Assembly: GCA_030680745.1 (NCBI GenBank)
Contig: JAUXUR010000051.1
Span: 1 to 33,665 of the forward strand
Direction: 5' to 3'
Length of the DNA stretch: 33,665 bases
Source of the DNA: Alphaproteobacteria bacterium
GTDB lineage: Bacteria; Pseudomonadota; Alphaproteobacteria; JAUXUR01
Under the pieces are notes generated by a model. It ran no database searches. It saw only the letters and a list, made by a program, of their open reading frames with translations, and was not told the origin of the DNA. Position numbers and translations under genes: made by a program. Positions 15,013-22,482 of the stretch are shown in pieces (positions within the stretch are counted from its first letter, which is position 1; each line of letters starts with the position of its first letter).

Positions 15013-15890
15013 CGCAAACGCATGTAATTGACGGCAAAGAATTCGCAGCTTTACTAAAAACAAAGATTGCAAATCAAATTTTAAATTATAAGCAAAATTT
15101 TACACCAGGCCTTGCTACAATTTTAGTTGGGACCAATCCTGGCAGCCAGATTTATATCAAAAATAAAATTAAAACCTCTCATGATTTAGGCATAAAATCA
15201 TATCATTTGGATTTACCTGCAACAATTTCAGAAATAGCTCTTTTATCTGAAATTAAAACATTAAACGACGATCCAAATATAGATGGTATTTTAGTGCAAA
15301 TGCCATTACCTGATCACATAGATGCAAATAGAATTATCAATGCCATTGATCCCCAGAAAGACGTCGATGGATTTCACCCTATCAATGCTGCTGCCCTTTA
15401 TATGAACCAAAAAGGACTTTATCCTTGCACACCCATGGCCTGTATTTATTTATTAAAACAAACACTTAGTTCTTTACGTGGGCTTAAAACACTTGTTATT
15501 GGTCGCTCCATGATTGTAGGTAAACCCCTATCACTTATGCTCCTACACGAAGATGCAACAATCACCATAGCGCATTCACAAACCATTGATTTAAAAACAC
15601 TCTGTCTTGATGCAGATGTAATAATAGCTGCAATCGGTAGACCTCATTTTTTACGAGGATCCTGGATTAAACCAGGTGCTGTTATAATCGATGTTGGTAT
15701 CAATAGATCTCAAGATCCAGACTCCAAAAAAATTATGGGTGATGTTTGTTTTGAAGAAGCCTTAGGACACGCAAGTGCAATCACCCCTGTACCAGGGGGC
15801 GTTGGCCCCATGACCATTGCTTTTTTAATGTATAATACATTAAAAGCTGCTTGTTTGAGACGAGGATATGAAGTGCCTGACATGTTTTAG
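15009..15890 (+). CDS. folD: Bifunctional methylene-THF dehydrogenase/cyclohydrolase
   Basis: FolD interconverts 5,10-methylene-, methenyl- and 10-formyl-tetrahydrofolate in the cytosol. The 293 residues contain the catalytic Y49/K53 pair (YIKNK), GILVQMPLPDHI, DVDGFHPIN, the NADP-binding VIGRSMIVGKP and the C-terminal signature ITPVPGGVGPMTIA. Length is typical. It is coupled to the DUF167 gene by a 4-nt overlap. No terminator was recognised after it; the convergent exported-protein gene ends 14 bp further on. Confidence 0.97.
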   Translation: MTQTHVIDGKEFAALLKTKIANQILNYKQNFTPGLATILVGTNPGSQIYIKNKIKTSHDLGIKSYHLDLPATISEIALLSEIKTLNDDPNIDGILVQMPLPDHIDANRIINAIDPQKDVDGFHPINAAALYMNQKGLYPCTPMACIYLLKQTLSSLRGLKTLVIGRSMIVGKPLSLMLLHEDATITIAHSQTIDLKTLCLDADVIIAAIGRPHFLRGSWIKPGAVIIDVGINRSQDPDSKKIMGDVCFEEALGHASAITPVPGGVGPMTIAFLMYNTLKAACLRRGYEVPDMF

Positions 15891-15903
15891 TTAAGTGCTT
15901 ATC

Positions 15904-16524
15904 TTAATCTACCTTTTCACCATCAAGAACAATTTTTAAGACATTATCATCCATAAATTCAATAAGAGCATGCATATCATCCGAATTTCTAAGCACGACT
16001 TCTTGATACAACGAATCACATTGTAATTTAATATGCTTACAATTCGAGAATTTCTTTTTAAAATTATCCAGACATATCTTTATAATATTTTCTTTATGAT
16101 CCAACGATACATAATTGATCCACCATGCAGATGTTATAAACCCTGCATCACTCGTTTCCCATTTATAAGGTGTTTCACCCGCAAGTGCCAACATAACAAC
16201 AAGGTGATAAAAATCTACTTCATATTCACACCTTGGACTACAATTTGAAACCATATCCACTGCAATATTTAAACAACGCATCAAAAAATAATCTGTAGAT
16301 GCAAGCGATCTTTCAACATTAAAAATAACATCTTGGGAATTTTCATCACCTTTTATATAGGCTTTAGCACCCGTTCCGTTTAATGGAGATTCAATAATTG
16401 TCCATCCATCCACATCCGTGGTTATTTTTTCTGCATCATAACCATCTTGTTTTTGCATTGCATCAAGATTAAATGCATAAGTACCAATAGCTAAAAGTAC
16501 AAATAAAAAGATATTCTTTTTCAT
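15904..16524 (-). CDS. Exported protein of unknown function
   Basis: The product is 206 residues from the second of two adjacent ATG codons; AAGGA lies 6 nt before that ATG but only 3 nt before the first one (16527), so the second is preferred. A signal peptide covers about residues 1-22, ending YAFNLDA. The mature protein contains several Cys (NCSPRCEYE, NCKHIKLQC) that might form disulfides. The middle (DFYHLVVMLALAGE) suggests an amphipathic helix. No family was recognised. It is convergent with folD. Confidence 0.68.
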   Translation of the reverse strand: MKKNIFLFVLLAIGTYAFNLDAMQKQDGYDAEKITTDVDGWTIIESPLNGTGAKAYIKGDENSQDVIFNVERSLASTDYFLMRCLNIAVDMVSNCSPRCEYEVDFYHLVVMLALAGETPYKWETSDAGFITSAWWINYVSLDHKENIIKICLDNFKKKFSNCKHIKLQCDSLYQEVVLRNSDDMHALIEFMDDNVLKIVLDGEKVD

Positions 16525-16696
16525 CATAATTCCTTACCTATTCATCGAAAATCTACTTATAACGATATAGAAGTATTTTATATTTTCAATATGTAATCTC
16601 AAAATATAGATAAAAATGAGCATAACAATATGGCATGAGGATTATAAATTGAGAAAAAAATCGTTTATTAAATTATTCTACTTGACGCATAAGATA

Positions 16697-16720
16697 GTGC
16701 CACAACAAATATTGTGGCAC
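16697..16720. repeat. Perfect 9-bp stem-loop next to MITE copy 2
   Basis: GTGCCACAA (16697-16705) and TTGTGGCAC (16712-16720) pair perfectly around a 6-nt loop CAAATA. The hairpin ends only 3 bp before the MITE. No T-run follows on either strand. It could be what remains of a terminator for the leftward propeller gene, now separated from it by the MITE. Confidence 0.55.
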
Positions 16721-16723
16721 ACA

Positions 16724-16887
16724 TATACCCAAATAATCTGAAACTACCGCTTTTAGTCAATGCCCTTTGGTCGCTTTTTGAACCAAAAATTTCTAAGGTA
16801 AATCAATTACCTGTCGTAATTTTTAGCATCAAAAAACACCTCAAATCTCATGTCTAAAATTCGGCATTTCCAAATCATCTGGGTATA
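16724..16887. mobile_element. MITE-like element, copy 2 (164 bp)
   Basis: This is the second copy of the element at 6035-6198, in the same orientation and of exactly the same length, with about a dozen substitutions. The ends TATACCC and GGGTATA are intact. It lies 7 bp after the stop codon of the propeller gene, so it was tolerated in a non-coding position. The close similarity suggests fairly recent spread or one common source. Confidence 0.8.
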
Positions 16888-16894
16888 ATAAAAA

Positions 16895-17884
16895 TTAATC
16901 TAAACTCACTTTTGCAAAATAAACACTTGTTTTATCTTCATGGGAAGAATAATAACTCACCCAAAGAAAATTATCATGCCAAAGCATGCCTGCATAACTT
17001 GTATCATCACCTGAAGGAAGCGTTAAAAACTCATTAAGCTTCCCATTTTCAGAGTCAACCCAAGCAAGTGCTGTGCGTGCTGTAATTATGTTATCTTTGC
17101 GTTCAAGAATACGCACAGCTGTTACAATCCTACCATCTTCTAATTGCAGCATTTGAGGGGCATGAATTCGAAGATCAAGCTTTTTCCATGTCCATTCTGC
17201 ATAAGGAGGATTCGCTGTACCAAGTAATCCATTATAGGTATTGGGTTTTGCTTGGAGCTGACCCTCTTTGTTTTCAAAGATTTCACCTTCGCAACGTAAA
17301 AGACAAATGGCCTTTTCATCGGGTTGAAAAATAAGAGCAGCTTCACTAGGATGGGATTCTTCACAAAGTTTAGATTGAATCGTCGAATAATTTATACCAT
17401 CTTGGCTTTCATAAAGACGTGTATATGTCGAGGCAGCGAATCTACCGCCAAAAGCATCATCGCCAAGAGCATCATAGCCAATATTATAGAATTTGTTATG
17501 ATGAACTACAGGACGCCATAACCAAACATTATCTTCGTTAAACGTTGTTTCTGAAGTCCAATTCGTTCCGTCATTTGACACCCAGATAGGTGATTTATAG
17601 CGAGGGTTACTTCCTTCGGACAAGGTAATACCCGCAATAATCATTAATTGTCCCTGTGGTGTTACGATAATCTTTGGATCGCGCAGATCACCCTCTGGCG
17701 ATGTAAGACATGCGACAGAATCCCAACTCAATCCATCTTTTGATGCCAATACACGTATCACGCCATCAGGTGAAATATGGTCGTTGCCTTCACGAAAAAC
17801 ACAAAAAAATTGGTCATTATAACGTACTAAATCCGTGAAGGCATTATGGTCGCCTTGATCCCAAATTTTTTGACAATGTTCCAA
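16895..17884 (-). CDS. Sialidase-superfamily beta-propeller protein (start lost by frameshift)
   Basis: The open frame encodes 329 residues from a TTG, but the natural protein should start at 17952 (see next entry). It has three Asp-box-like motifs: SKDGLSW (48-54), SNDGTNW (103-109) and SQDGINY (160-166), plus VFREG (29-33) near the N-terminus, as in sialidase/neuraminidase-like six-bladed propellers. It might bind or cut glycans, but a full sialidase active site was not identified, so enzyme activity is uncertain. With the restored leader it would be exported. The body has no stop or obvious damage over nearly 1 kb, so the frameshift is recent, a sequencing error, or bypassed. Confidence 0.75.
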   Translation of the reverse strand: MEHCQKIWDQGDHNAFTDLVRYNDQFFCVFREGNDHISPDGVIRVLASKDGLSWDSVACLTSPEGDLRDPKIIVTPQGQLMIIAGITLSEGSNPRYKSPIWVSNDGTNWTSETTFNEDNVWLWRPVVHHNKFYNIGYDALGDDAFGGRFAASTYTRLYESQDGINYSTIQSKLCEESHPSEAALIFQPDEKAICLLRCEGEIFENKEGQLQAKPNTYNGLLGTANPPYAEWTWKKLDLRIHAPQMLQLEDGRIVTAVRILERKDNIITARTALAWVDSENGKLNEFLTLPSGDDTSYAGMLWHDNFLWVSYYSSHEDKTSVYFAKVSLD

Positions 17885-17952
17885 TTTTACAGCCCAAAGA
17901 TGATTGGTTGCAATAATAGAAAAAAACCTGTAAGAAAAAAAGAATATTTCAT
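17885..17952 (-). other. Frameshifted signal-peptide segment of the propeller gene
   Basis: An ATG at 17952 with an AGGG site 7 nt upstream starts MKYSFFLTGFF and then hits a stop in its own frame. If the T7 run (A7 at 17920-17926 on the plus strand) had eight T, the frame would continue ...FFSIIATNHLWAVKLEHCQ into the propeller frame, giving a textbook signal peptide with cleavage after LWA. Thus a single-base loss in a homopolymer explains the break. Confidence 0.65.
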
Positions 17953-18246
17953 TTCAATACCCTATAGATTGTTTTTATATTATTTATAGTAAGATTTTTT
18001 ATAATTAAATCAATCCTATTTTAGATTAATCAACAGGATAAGTTTTATTTTATACGCGCTGTTTGATTTTCAGATTACTGTTTTCTTGAATTTGACTTCG
18101 AAGCCTTTAAGATGTCAAGTCCCACAGAATAAGACACGTTGTAGATAGATTTCGAATTAAAATATATTTTTCCAATAAATTGATCGAGTTTACATTCCTA
18201 GAAAGCAACATCACTCAAAAATATCTTATTTGAGCATATTCTCAAG
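17953..18246. other. Spacer without recognisable genes
   Basis: AT-rich DNA between the propeller gene and a GNAT gene. No reading frame, repeat, RNA gene or convincing promoter was recognised. Confidence 0.5.
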
Positions 18247-18828
18247 TCACGTTTTAATCATTGGCCATTCCGTGTCGATGATAGAAAAATAGACACTATC
18301 TCTTACCCTTCCTGAAGCTGTAATCAAATGTTTGCGAAAAATACCCTCTTCAACAGCACCAATGCGTAGAATTGCCTTACGTGATTTTTCATTAAGAGCA
18401 TCAGTTTTAAATATAACCCGAATTACGTCCATTTTTTCAAAAGCATAAGTTAATAACAACAATTTAGCCTCAGTATTAGCTTTAGTGCGTTGATACATAG
18501 ATGTAAGCCAGGTTGAACCAATTTCTAGTCGCTTATGTGACATAACTATATCCACATAACGGGTACACCCAATGACTTGATTGCTCACTTGATCAATAAT
18601 AACAAATGGTAGCGCAAAACCTTGAAGCTGCTCGTCAAGTGCTTTTAAAACATAATCGCGCATATGGTCAATTGTTGCTACAGGAGAAGGTATCCATCGC
18701 CAAAGTTCAGACTCCAAGCCAACATGGGAAAGCGCTTCAACATGATCAATCTTAAGAGGTTCAAGACGAACAACTGAGCCACTGAGTGTTACAGATTCAA
18801 CGTTCATTAGTTTTACAGAATTCATCAT
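18247..18828 (-). CDS. GNAT acetyltransferase, RimL-like
   Basis: The 193-residue protein fits the RimJ/RimL branch of GNAT enzymes: an N-terminal LSGSVVRLEPLKIDHVEAL, a central strand VIGCTRYVDI, IGSTWLTSMYQRTKANTEAKLLLLTYAFE (acetyl-CoA loop and following helix) and NEKSRKAILRIGAVEEGIFRKH near the end. The substrate is unknown. Three start codons are close together (GTG 18834, ATG 18828, ATG 18825); 18828 is preferred as the first ATG, with only a weak GGTG site. It is leftward, with no close partner. Confidence 0.85.
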   Translation of the reverse strand: MMNSVKLMNVESVTLSGSVVRLEPLKIDHVEALSHVGLESELWRWIPSPVATIDHMRDYVLKALDEQLQGFALPFVIIDQVSNQVIGCTRYVDIVMSHKRLEIGSTWLTSMYQRTKANTEAKLLLLTYAFEKMDVIRVIFKTDALNEKSRKAILRIGAVEEGIFRKHLITASGRVRDSVYFSIIDTEWPMIKT

Positions 18829-18911
18829 AAGCACCGATCAAGAAATTATCACATGTTAAAAAATATTCTTTGAAAAAAAAAGATTAGAATAAAAATCGCA
18901 AGCAACAAAAC

Positions 18912-19220
18912 TCATGCAGCTGATAACAATAAAAATTCGCACCCATTAGGAGAAGCAACAGTTTGATCTATACTTTTTGGATCAGAAATAGATACAAACC
19001 CTTGTTGAAGACTATATCCATTTTGAATTAACTCTCCCTTAAGAATATAAATAAACTCTGCTTTATCATGTTGATGTTTTGGAAAAAATGCTCCAGGCTC
19101 AAACTTAACTAATTGCATCGCATAACCATCAGATACACCAAGATCTTTTACCCACACACCATTTGCAAAATTTGAATGGCGCCACGTGAGATGATTGACA
19201 TCTAATACATTTAAACTCAT
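18912..19220 (-). CDS. Small single-domain cupin
   Basis: The 102-residue protein matches cupin motif 1 exactly, G43-X5-H49-X-H51-X3-E55-X6-G62, giving three likely metal ligands (H49, H51, E55). It should form a beta-barrel that binds a divalent metal. The length suits a stand-alone cupin of the ChrR or sugar-binding type; substrate and reaction are unknown. It lies just downstream of the ribosomal operon terminator, in the same direction, and so is probably a separate transcript. Confidence 0.85.
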   Translation of the reverse strand: MSLNVLDVNHLTWRHSNFANGVWVKDLGVSDGYAMQLVKFEPGAFFPKHQHDKAEFIYILKGELIQNGYSLQQGFVSISDPKSIDQTVASPNGCEFLLLSAA

Positions 19221-19272
19221 TTTAAATAAATACTTTTTAACGAGATTATATTGGAACTTAAAAACAAGGCAT

Positions 19273-19296
19273 AAAAAAAGCCCGTTTCCGGGCTTT
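19273..19296 (-). terminator. Intrinsic terminator of the ribosomal protein operon
   Basis: Read leftward, an 8-bp stem AAAGCCCG/CGGGCTTT with a 4-nt loop is followed directly by a T run (A73-A79 on the plus strand). It lies 22 bp after the rplQ stop. This is the clearest Rho-independent terminator in the window. Confidence 0.9.
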
Positions 19297-19317
19297 ATTC
19301 ATAGATCAAAGATAAAA

Positions 19318-19737
19318 CTATGCTTTTGCTTCTGCAGCAACAACAGGTTTATCATCTTTAAATGGGTTTTTAGCATCAACATCACGATCAACAAGTTCAA
19401 TGATCGCCATAGGTGCTGCATCACCATAACGGAAACCCGCTTTGATGATACGTACATAACCACCTGGACGATCTCTGTAACGATCTGCAATCGTCGAAAA
19501 AAGTTTTTTTGTTACATCTTTGTCAAACAATTTTGAATCTGCTTGACGTCTATGATGCAAAGTGCCTTTTTTACCAAGTGTAATTAATTGCTCAACGATT
19601 GGACGTAAATCCTTCGCTTTTGGCAATGTTGTTTTAATTTGTTCATGACGCAACAATGATGTCGCCATATTCGAAAACAAAGCTTTACGATGCTCTGAAG
19701 TTCTATTTAATTTACGCCCACTAACGCGATGTCTCAT
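19318..19737 (-). CDS. rplQ: 50S ribosomal protein L17
   Basis: L17 sits near the exit of the large-subunit peptide tunnel. The 139 residues start with the family signature [12 protein letters not shown], continue with [20 protein letters not shown], and end in [26 protein letters not shown] short Ala/Lys-rich tail after about residue 125 is common in alphaproteobacteria. It is the last gene of the leftward operon, 18 bp after rpoA. Confidence 0.98.
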   Translation of the reverse strand: MRHRVSGRKLNRTSEHRKALFSNMATSLLRHEQIKTTLPKAKDLRPIVEQLITLGKKGTLHHRRQADSKLFDKDVTKKLFSTIADRYRDRPGGYVRIIKAGFRYGDAAPMAIIELVDRDVDAKNPFKDDKPVVAAEAKA

Positions 19738-19755
19738 GTGACTACTCCGATCGTC

Positions 19756-20775
19756 TTATACAAAAGGTTCTTCTAATTTCTTTGACAGTTCTTCGATATT
19801 TTCAGGCGGCCAACCTTCAACCTTAATGCCCAATCGAAGTCCCATAATAACCAATAGTTCTTTAATTTCATTTAAAGATTTACGTCCAAAATTCGGTGTT
19901 TTAAGCATTTCTGCTTCAGACCGTTGAACCAAATCACCAATATAAAGAATATTTTCATTTTTAAGGCAATTCGCAGAGCGAACAGATAATTCAAGTTCAT
20001 CAACTTTACGCAATAAATTACGATTAAAGGGTAATTCACTACGATTTAATTGCTCTGATTTAATTTCAGGCTCATCAAAATTAATAAAGACTTGAAGTTG
20101 ATCTTGAAGAATACGTGCAGCATAAGCTAAAGCATCTTCAGGGCTAATCGTACCATTTGTTTCAATATCAAGTGTTAATTTATCATAATCAGTCACTTGA
20201 CCAATACGTGTATTATCAACATGAAATGCAACTTTTGTCACTGGCGAGAAAATTGAATCCATTGGCATCAAACCAATAGGCGAATCTTCTTTACGATTTT
20301 GTGCCGCTGACACATAGCCTTTGCCAGAATCAATCGTAATTTCCATATCAATTTTTGCGCCTTTATCTAAAGTGCAAATAACAAGTTCTGGATTAACAAT
20401 TTCAAGATCATGGCCAGTTTCAATCATAGAAGCTGTAACAGGGCCTGGTTTGTCAGCTTTAAGCTTAACTTTACGTAGGCCACCACTAATCGATCGCACT
20501 GCCAAATTCTTCAAATTCAATATAATGTCTGTTACGTCTTCACCAACACCAGGAACGGTTGAGAATTCGTGTAAAACACCATCAATTTGAACAGCCGTTG
20601 GCGCAGAACCTTGAAGTGATGATAATAAAATGCGTCTAAGAGCATTCCCGATTGTATGGCCGAAACCACGTTCTAATGGTTCAATCACAATCGATGCTGT
20701 TCTTCTGATGTCATCACTTGTTTTGACATCAAGCCTTGATGGCTTAATTAATTCTTTCCAATTTTTCTGTATCAC
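19756..20775 (-). CDS. rpoA: RNA polymerase alpha subunit
   Basis: Alpha dimerises to start RNA polymerase assembly and contacts UP elements and activators. The 339 residues show the N-terminal domain ([21 protein letters not shown] near 32-52) and the C-terminal helix-hairpin-helix domain ([20 protein letters not shown] ... [14 protein letters not shown], about 260-310). Length is typical. The start is a GTG, with AGAGG about 8 nt upstream. It lies between rpsK and rplQ, the standard alpha-operon order without rpsD. Confidence 0.98.
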   Translation of the reverse strand: MIQKNWKELIKPSRLDVKTSDDIRRTASIVIEPLERGFGHTIGNALRRILLSSLQGSAPTAVQIDGVLHEFSTVPGVGEDVTDIILNLKNLAVRSISGGLRKVKLKADKPGPVTASMIETGHDLEIVNPELVICTLDKGAKIDMEITIDSGKGYVSAAQNRKEDSPIGLMPMDSIFSPVTKVAFHVDNTRIGQVTDYDKLTLDIETNGTISPEDALAYAARILQDQLQVFINFDEPEIKSEQLNRSELPFNRNLLRKVDELELSVRSANCLKNENILYIGDLVQRSEAEMLKTPNFGRKSLNEIKELLVIMGLRLGIKVEGWPPENIEELSKKLEEPFV

Positions 20776-20826
20776 TGTTCAAACCTCTTACCCGAGATAT
20801 AAAACCAATTTGTATGGTTCTTCACT

Positions 20827-21219
20827 TTATACACGACGTCTTTTGCGTGGACGGCAACCATTATGAGGGATTGGCGTTACATCACGAATAGACGAAACTG
20901 AAAGACCTACAGATTGTAAGGCTCTTAATGCTGATTCGCGTCCAGAACCAGGTCCTGAAACTTCAATATCAATTGTTTTCATGCCATGTTCCATTGCTTT
21001 TTTACCAGCAATTTCAGCTGCAATCTGTGCAGCAAAAGGCGTGGATTTACGGGATCCTTTAAAACCATTTGCGCCAGAAGATGACCAAGCAATAACGTTT
21101 CCTTGCTCATCAGATACTGTAACAATAGTATTATTAAATGTTGCACTCACATGTGCTACACCTACCGCAATATTCTTTTTTTCTTTTTTTTTCAAACGTG
21201 TTTGAGTCGTTTTAGCCAT
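20827..21219 (-). CDS. rpsK: 30S ribosomal protein S11
   Basis: S11 forms part of the 30S platform near the E site. The 130 residues include [38 protein letters not shown] and the highly conserved C-terminus [13 protein letters not shown]. The N-terminal [14 protein letters not shown] is the basic extension common in bacteria. It lies 21 bp after rpsM. Confidence 0.98.
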   Translation of the reverse strand: MAKTTQTRLKKKEKKNIAVGVAHVSATFNNTIVTVSDEQGNVIAWSSSGANGFKGSRKSTPFAAQIAAEIAGKKAMEHGMKTIDIEVSGPGSGRESALRALQSVGLSVSSIRDVTPIPHNGCRPRKRRRV

Positions 21220-21240
21220 AATCTAATCCATTAAGAAATG

Positions 21241-21609
21241 TTATTTCTTTTTACCAGCAATCGCTTTTGCAGGCCCTTTGCGGGTACGCGCATTCGAATG
21301 AGTTCTTTGTCCGTGAACGGGCAAGCCTTTACGATGACGTAATCCACGATAACAGCCTAAATCCATAAGACGTTTAATGTTCATAGAGACCATGCGTCTT
21401 AAATCACCTTCAACTGTATAGGCAGCATCAATAATTTCACGTATTTTTAAAATTTCTTCGTCCGTCAATTGATGGACACGGCGTGATTCCTCTATCTTCG
21501 CCTTGTTACAAATTTCATTTGCGAACTTTGGACCAATACCATATATGTATCTTAGACCAATAACTACACGCTTCTGAGAAGGAATATTAACGCCTGCAAT
21601 ACGCGCCAC
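21241..21609 (-). CDS. rpsM: 30S ribosomal protein S13
   Basis: S13 lies at the head of the 30S subunit and contacts the P-site tRNA and L5. The 122 residues begin ARIAGVNIP, contain [17 protein letters not shown] and the signature [16 protein letters not shown], and end with the tRNA-contacting basic tail [12 protein letters not shown]. The start is a GTG preceded by AAGGAG at 6 nt. A 191-bp gap separates it from adk. Confidence 0.98.
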   Translation of the reverse strand: MARIAGVNIPSQKRVVIGLRYIYGIGPKFANEICNKAKIEESRRVHQLTDEEILKIREIIDAAYTVEGDLRRMVSMNIKRLMDLGCYRGLRHRKGLPVHGQRTHSNARTRKGPAKAIAGKKK

Positions 21610-21800
21610 TTGTATCTCCTTTAAATTAAGTTACTTAAACTTTACCTTTTCACGGGTGAAGTTTGATTTCAATTCATTCCCCAAACAATATGGGGCCGGT
21701 ACGAACATATAGTCAAATACATTCTGCGCCGGTTCACTGTTTTTCTGAGCTTTTTCTTAAAAACCTTCGTTTTAAAAACTAAGTCAAAAAATTACGTTCA
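21610..21800 (-). promoter_or_regulatory. Possible structured leader before rpsM
   Basis: This 191-bp gap is by far the largest inside the cluster. On the leftward transcript it can form CCCCA-TATTGTT-TGGGG and a longer GTGAA...TTCAC pairing enclosing two CCGG segments. It has no gene: in particular, no rpmJ (L36) frame was seen, which is usually found elsewhere in alphaproteobacteria. It might carry an internal promoter or an autoregulatory site for the alpha operon; this is inference. Confidence 0.35.
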
Positions 21801-22481
21801 CTAAACTGATGCTGATTTAGGACTAACCTTATCAGCGTTTAGTAAATTCTCTATCCGATTAGATACAGTTTCTACGTCCGTATTGCCATCAATCTGATGC
21901 AATTTACCCATCCCTTGATAATAAGGAATGAGTGGAGCTGTTAGAGTACTGTAAACGTCAAGTCTTTTCAAGATAATTTCTTCATTATCGTCTTGACGGT
22001 GTATAAATTCTGTGCTGCCACATTTATCACAAACGCCAGACACCAAGGTAGGGTTTGTTTTATCATTATAAACATGACCACATTGAGCACATGATGTGCG
22101 TGAAGAAAGCCTAGAAACAATGTAGTTTTTATCAACATTGATCTGTATCACATGTTCAATTGTCAATTTTAAATCAGCAAGCATGTGGTCTAAATCTTTC
22201 GCTTGGCTAATTGTTCTCGGAAAACCATCAAAAATAAAACCTTTATTGCTTTTTGATGATTCAAGTAAATGCTGCTTCAAAATATCAATGATAAGAATAT
22301 CAGGAATAAGTTGGCCAGCTTTCATAATTTCAGCAAGTTTTGAACCGAGTGTTGTTCCCTTAGAAACTTCCTTACGGCACAATTCGCCTGTTGATATATG
22401 CTGTAGATCAAACTTCTCAGAAAGAAGAGCAGCTTGTGTACCCTTCCCGCTTCCCGGTGCACCCAAAAGAATTATATTCAT
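21801..22481 (-). CDS. adk: Adenylate kinase, zinc-type long form
   Basis: Adk converts ATP plus AMP into two ADP. The 226 residues show the P-loop GAPGSGKGTQ (8-17), STGELCR and FDGFPRT for AMP binding, and a long LID with four Cys (C131, C134, C151, C154: CAQCGHVY and CDKCGSTEF) expected to hold zinc, as in Gram-positive and many alphaproteobacterial enzymes. It starts 1 nt after the secY stop, so translation is likely coupled. The position between secY and rpsM is the classic one. Confidence 0.97.
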   Translation of the reverse strand: MNIILLGAPGSGKGTQAALLSEKFDLQHISTGELCRKEVSKGTTLGSKLAEIMKAGQLIPDILIIDILKQHLLESSKSNKGFIFDGFPRTISQAKDLDHMLADLKLTIEHVIQINVDKNYIVSRLSSRTSCAQCGHVYNDKTNPTLVSGVCDKCGSTEFIHRQDDNEEIILKRLDVYSTLTAPLIPYYQGMGKLHQIDGNTDVETVSNRIENLLNADKVSPKSASV

Positions 22482-22482
22482 T

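Noticed and set aside
21610-21800. Hidden rpmJ (L36) gene in the adk-rpsM gap
   Set aside because: No frame with the short Cys-containing L36 pattern was found on either strand.
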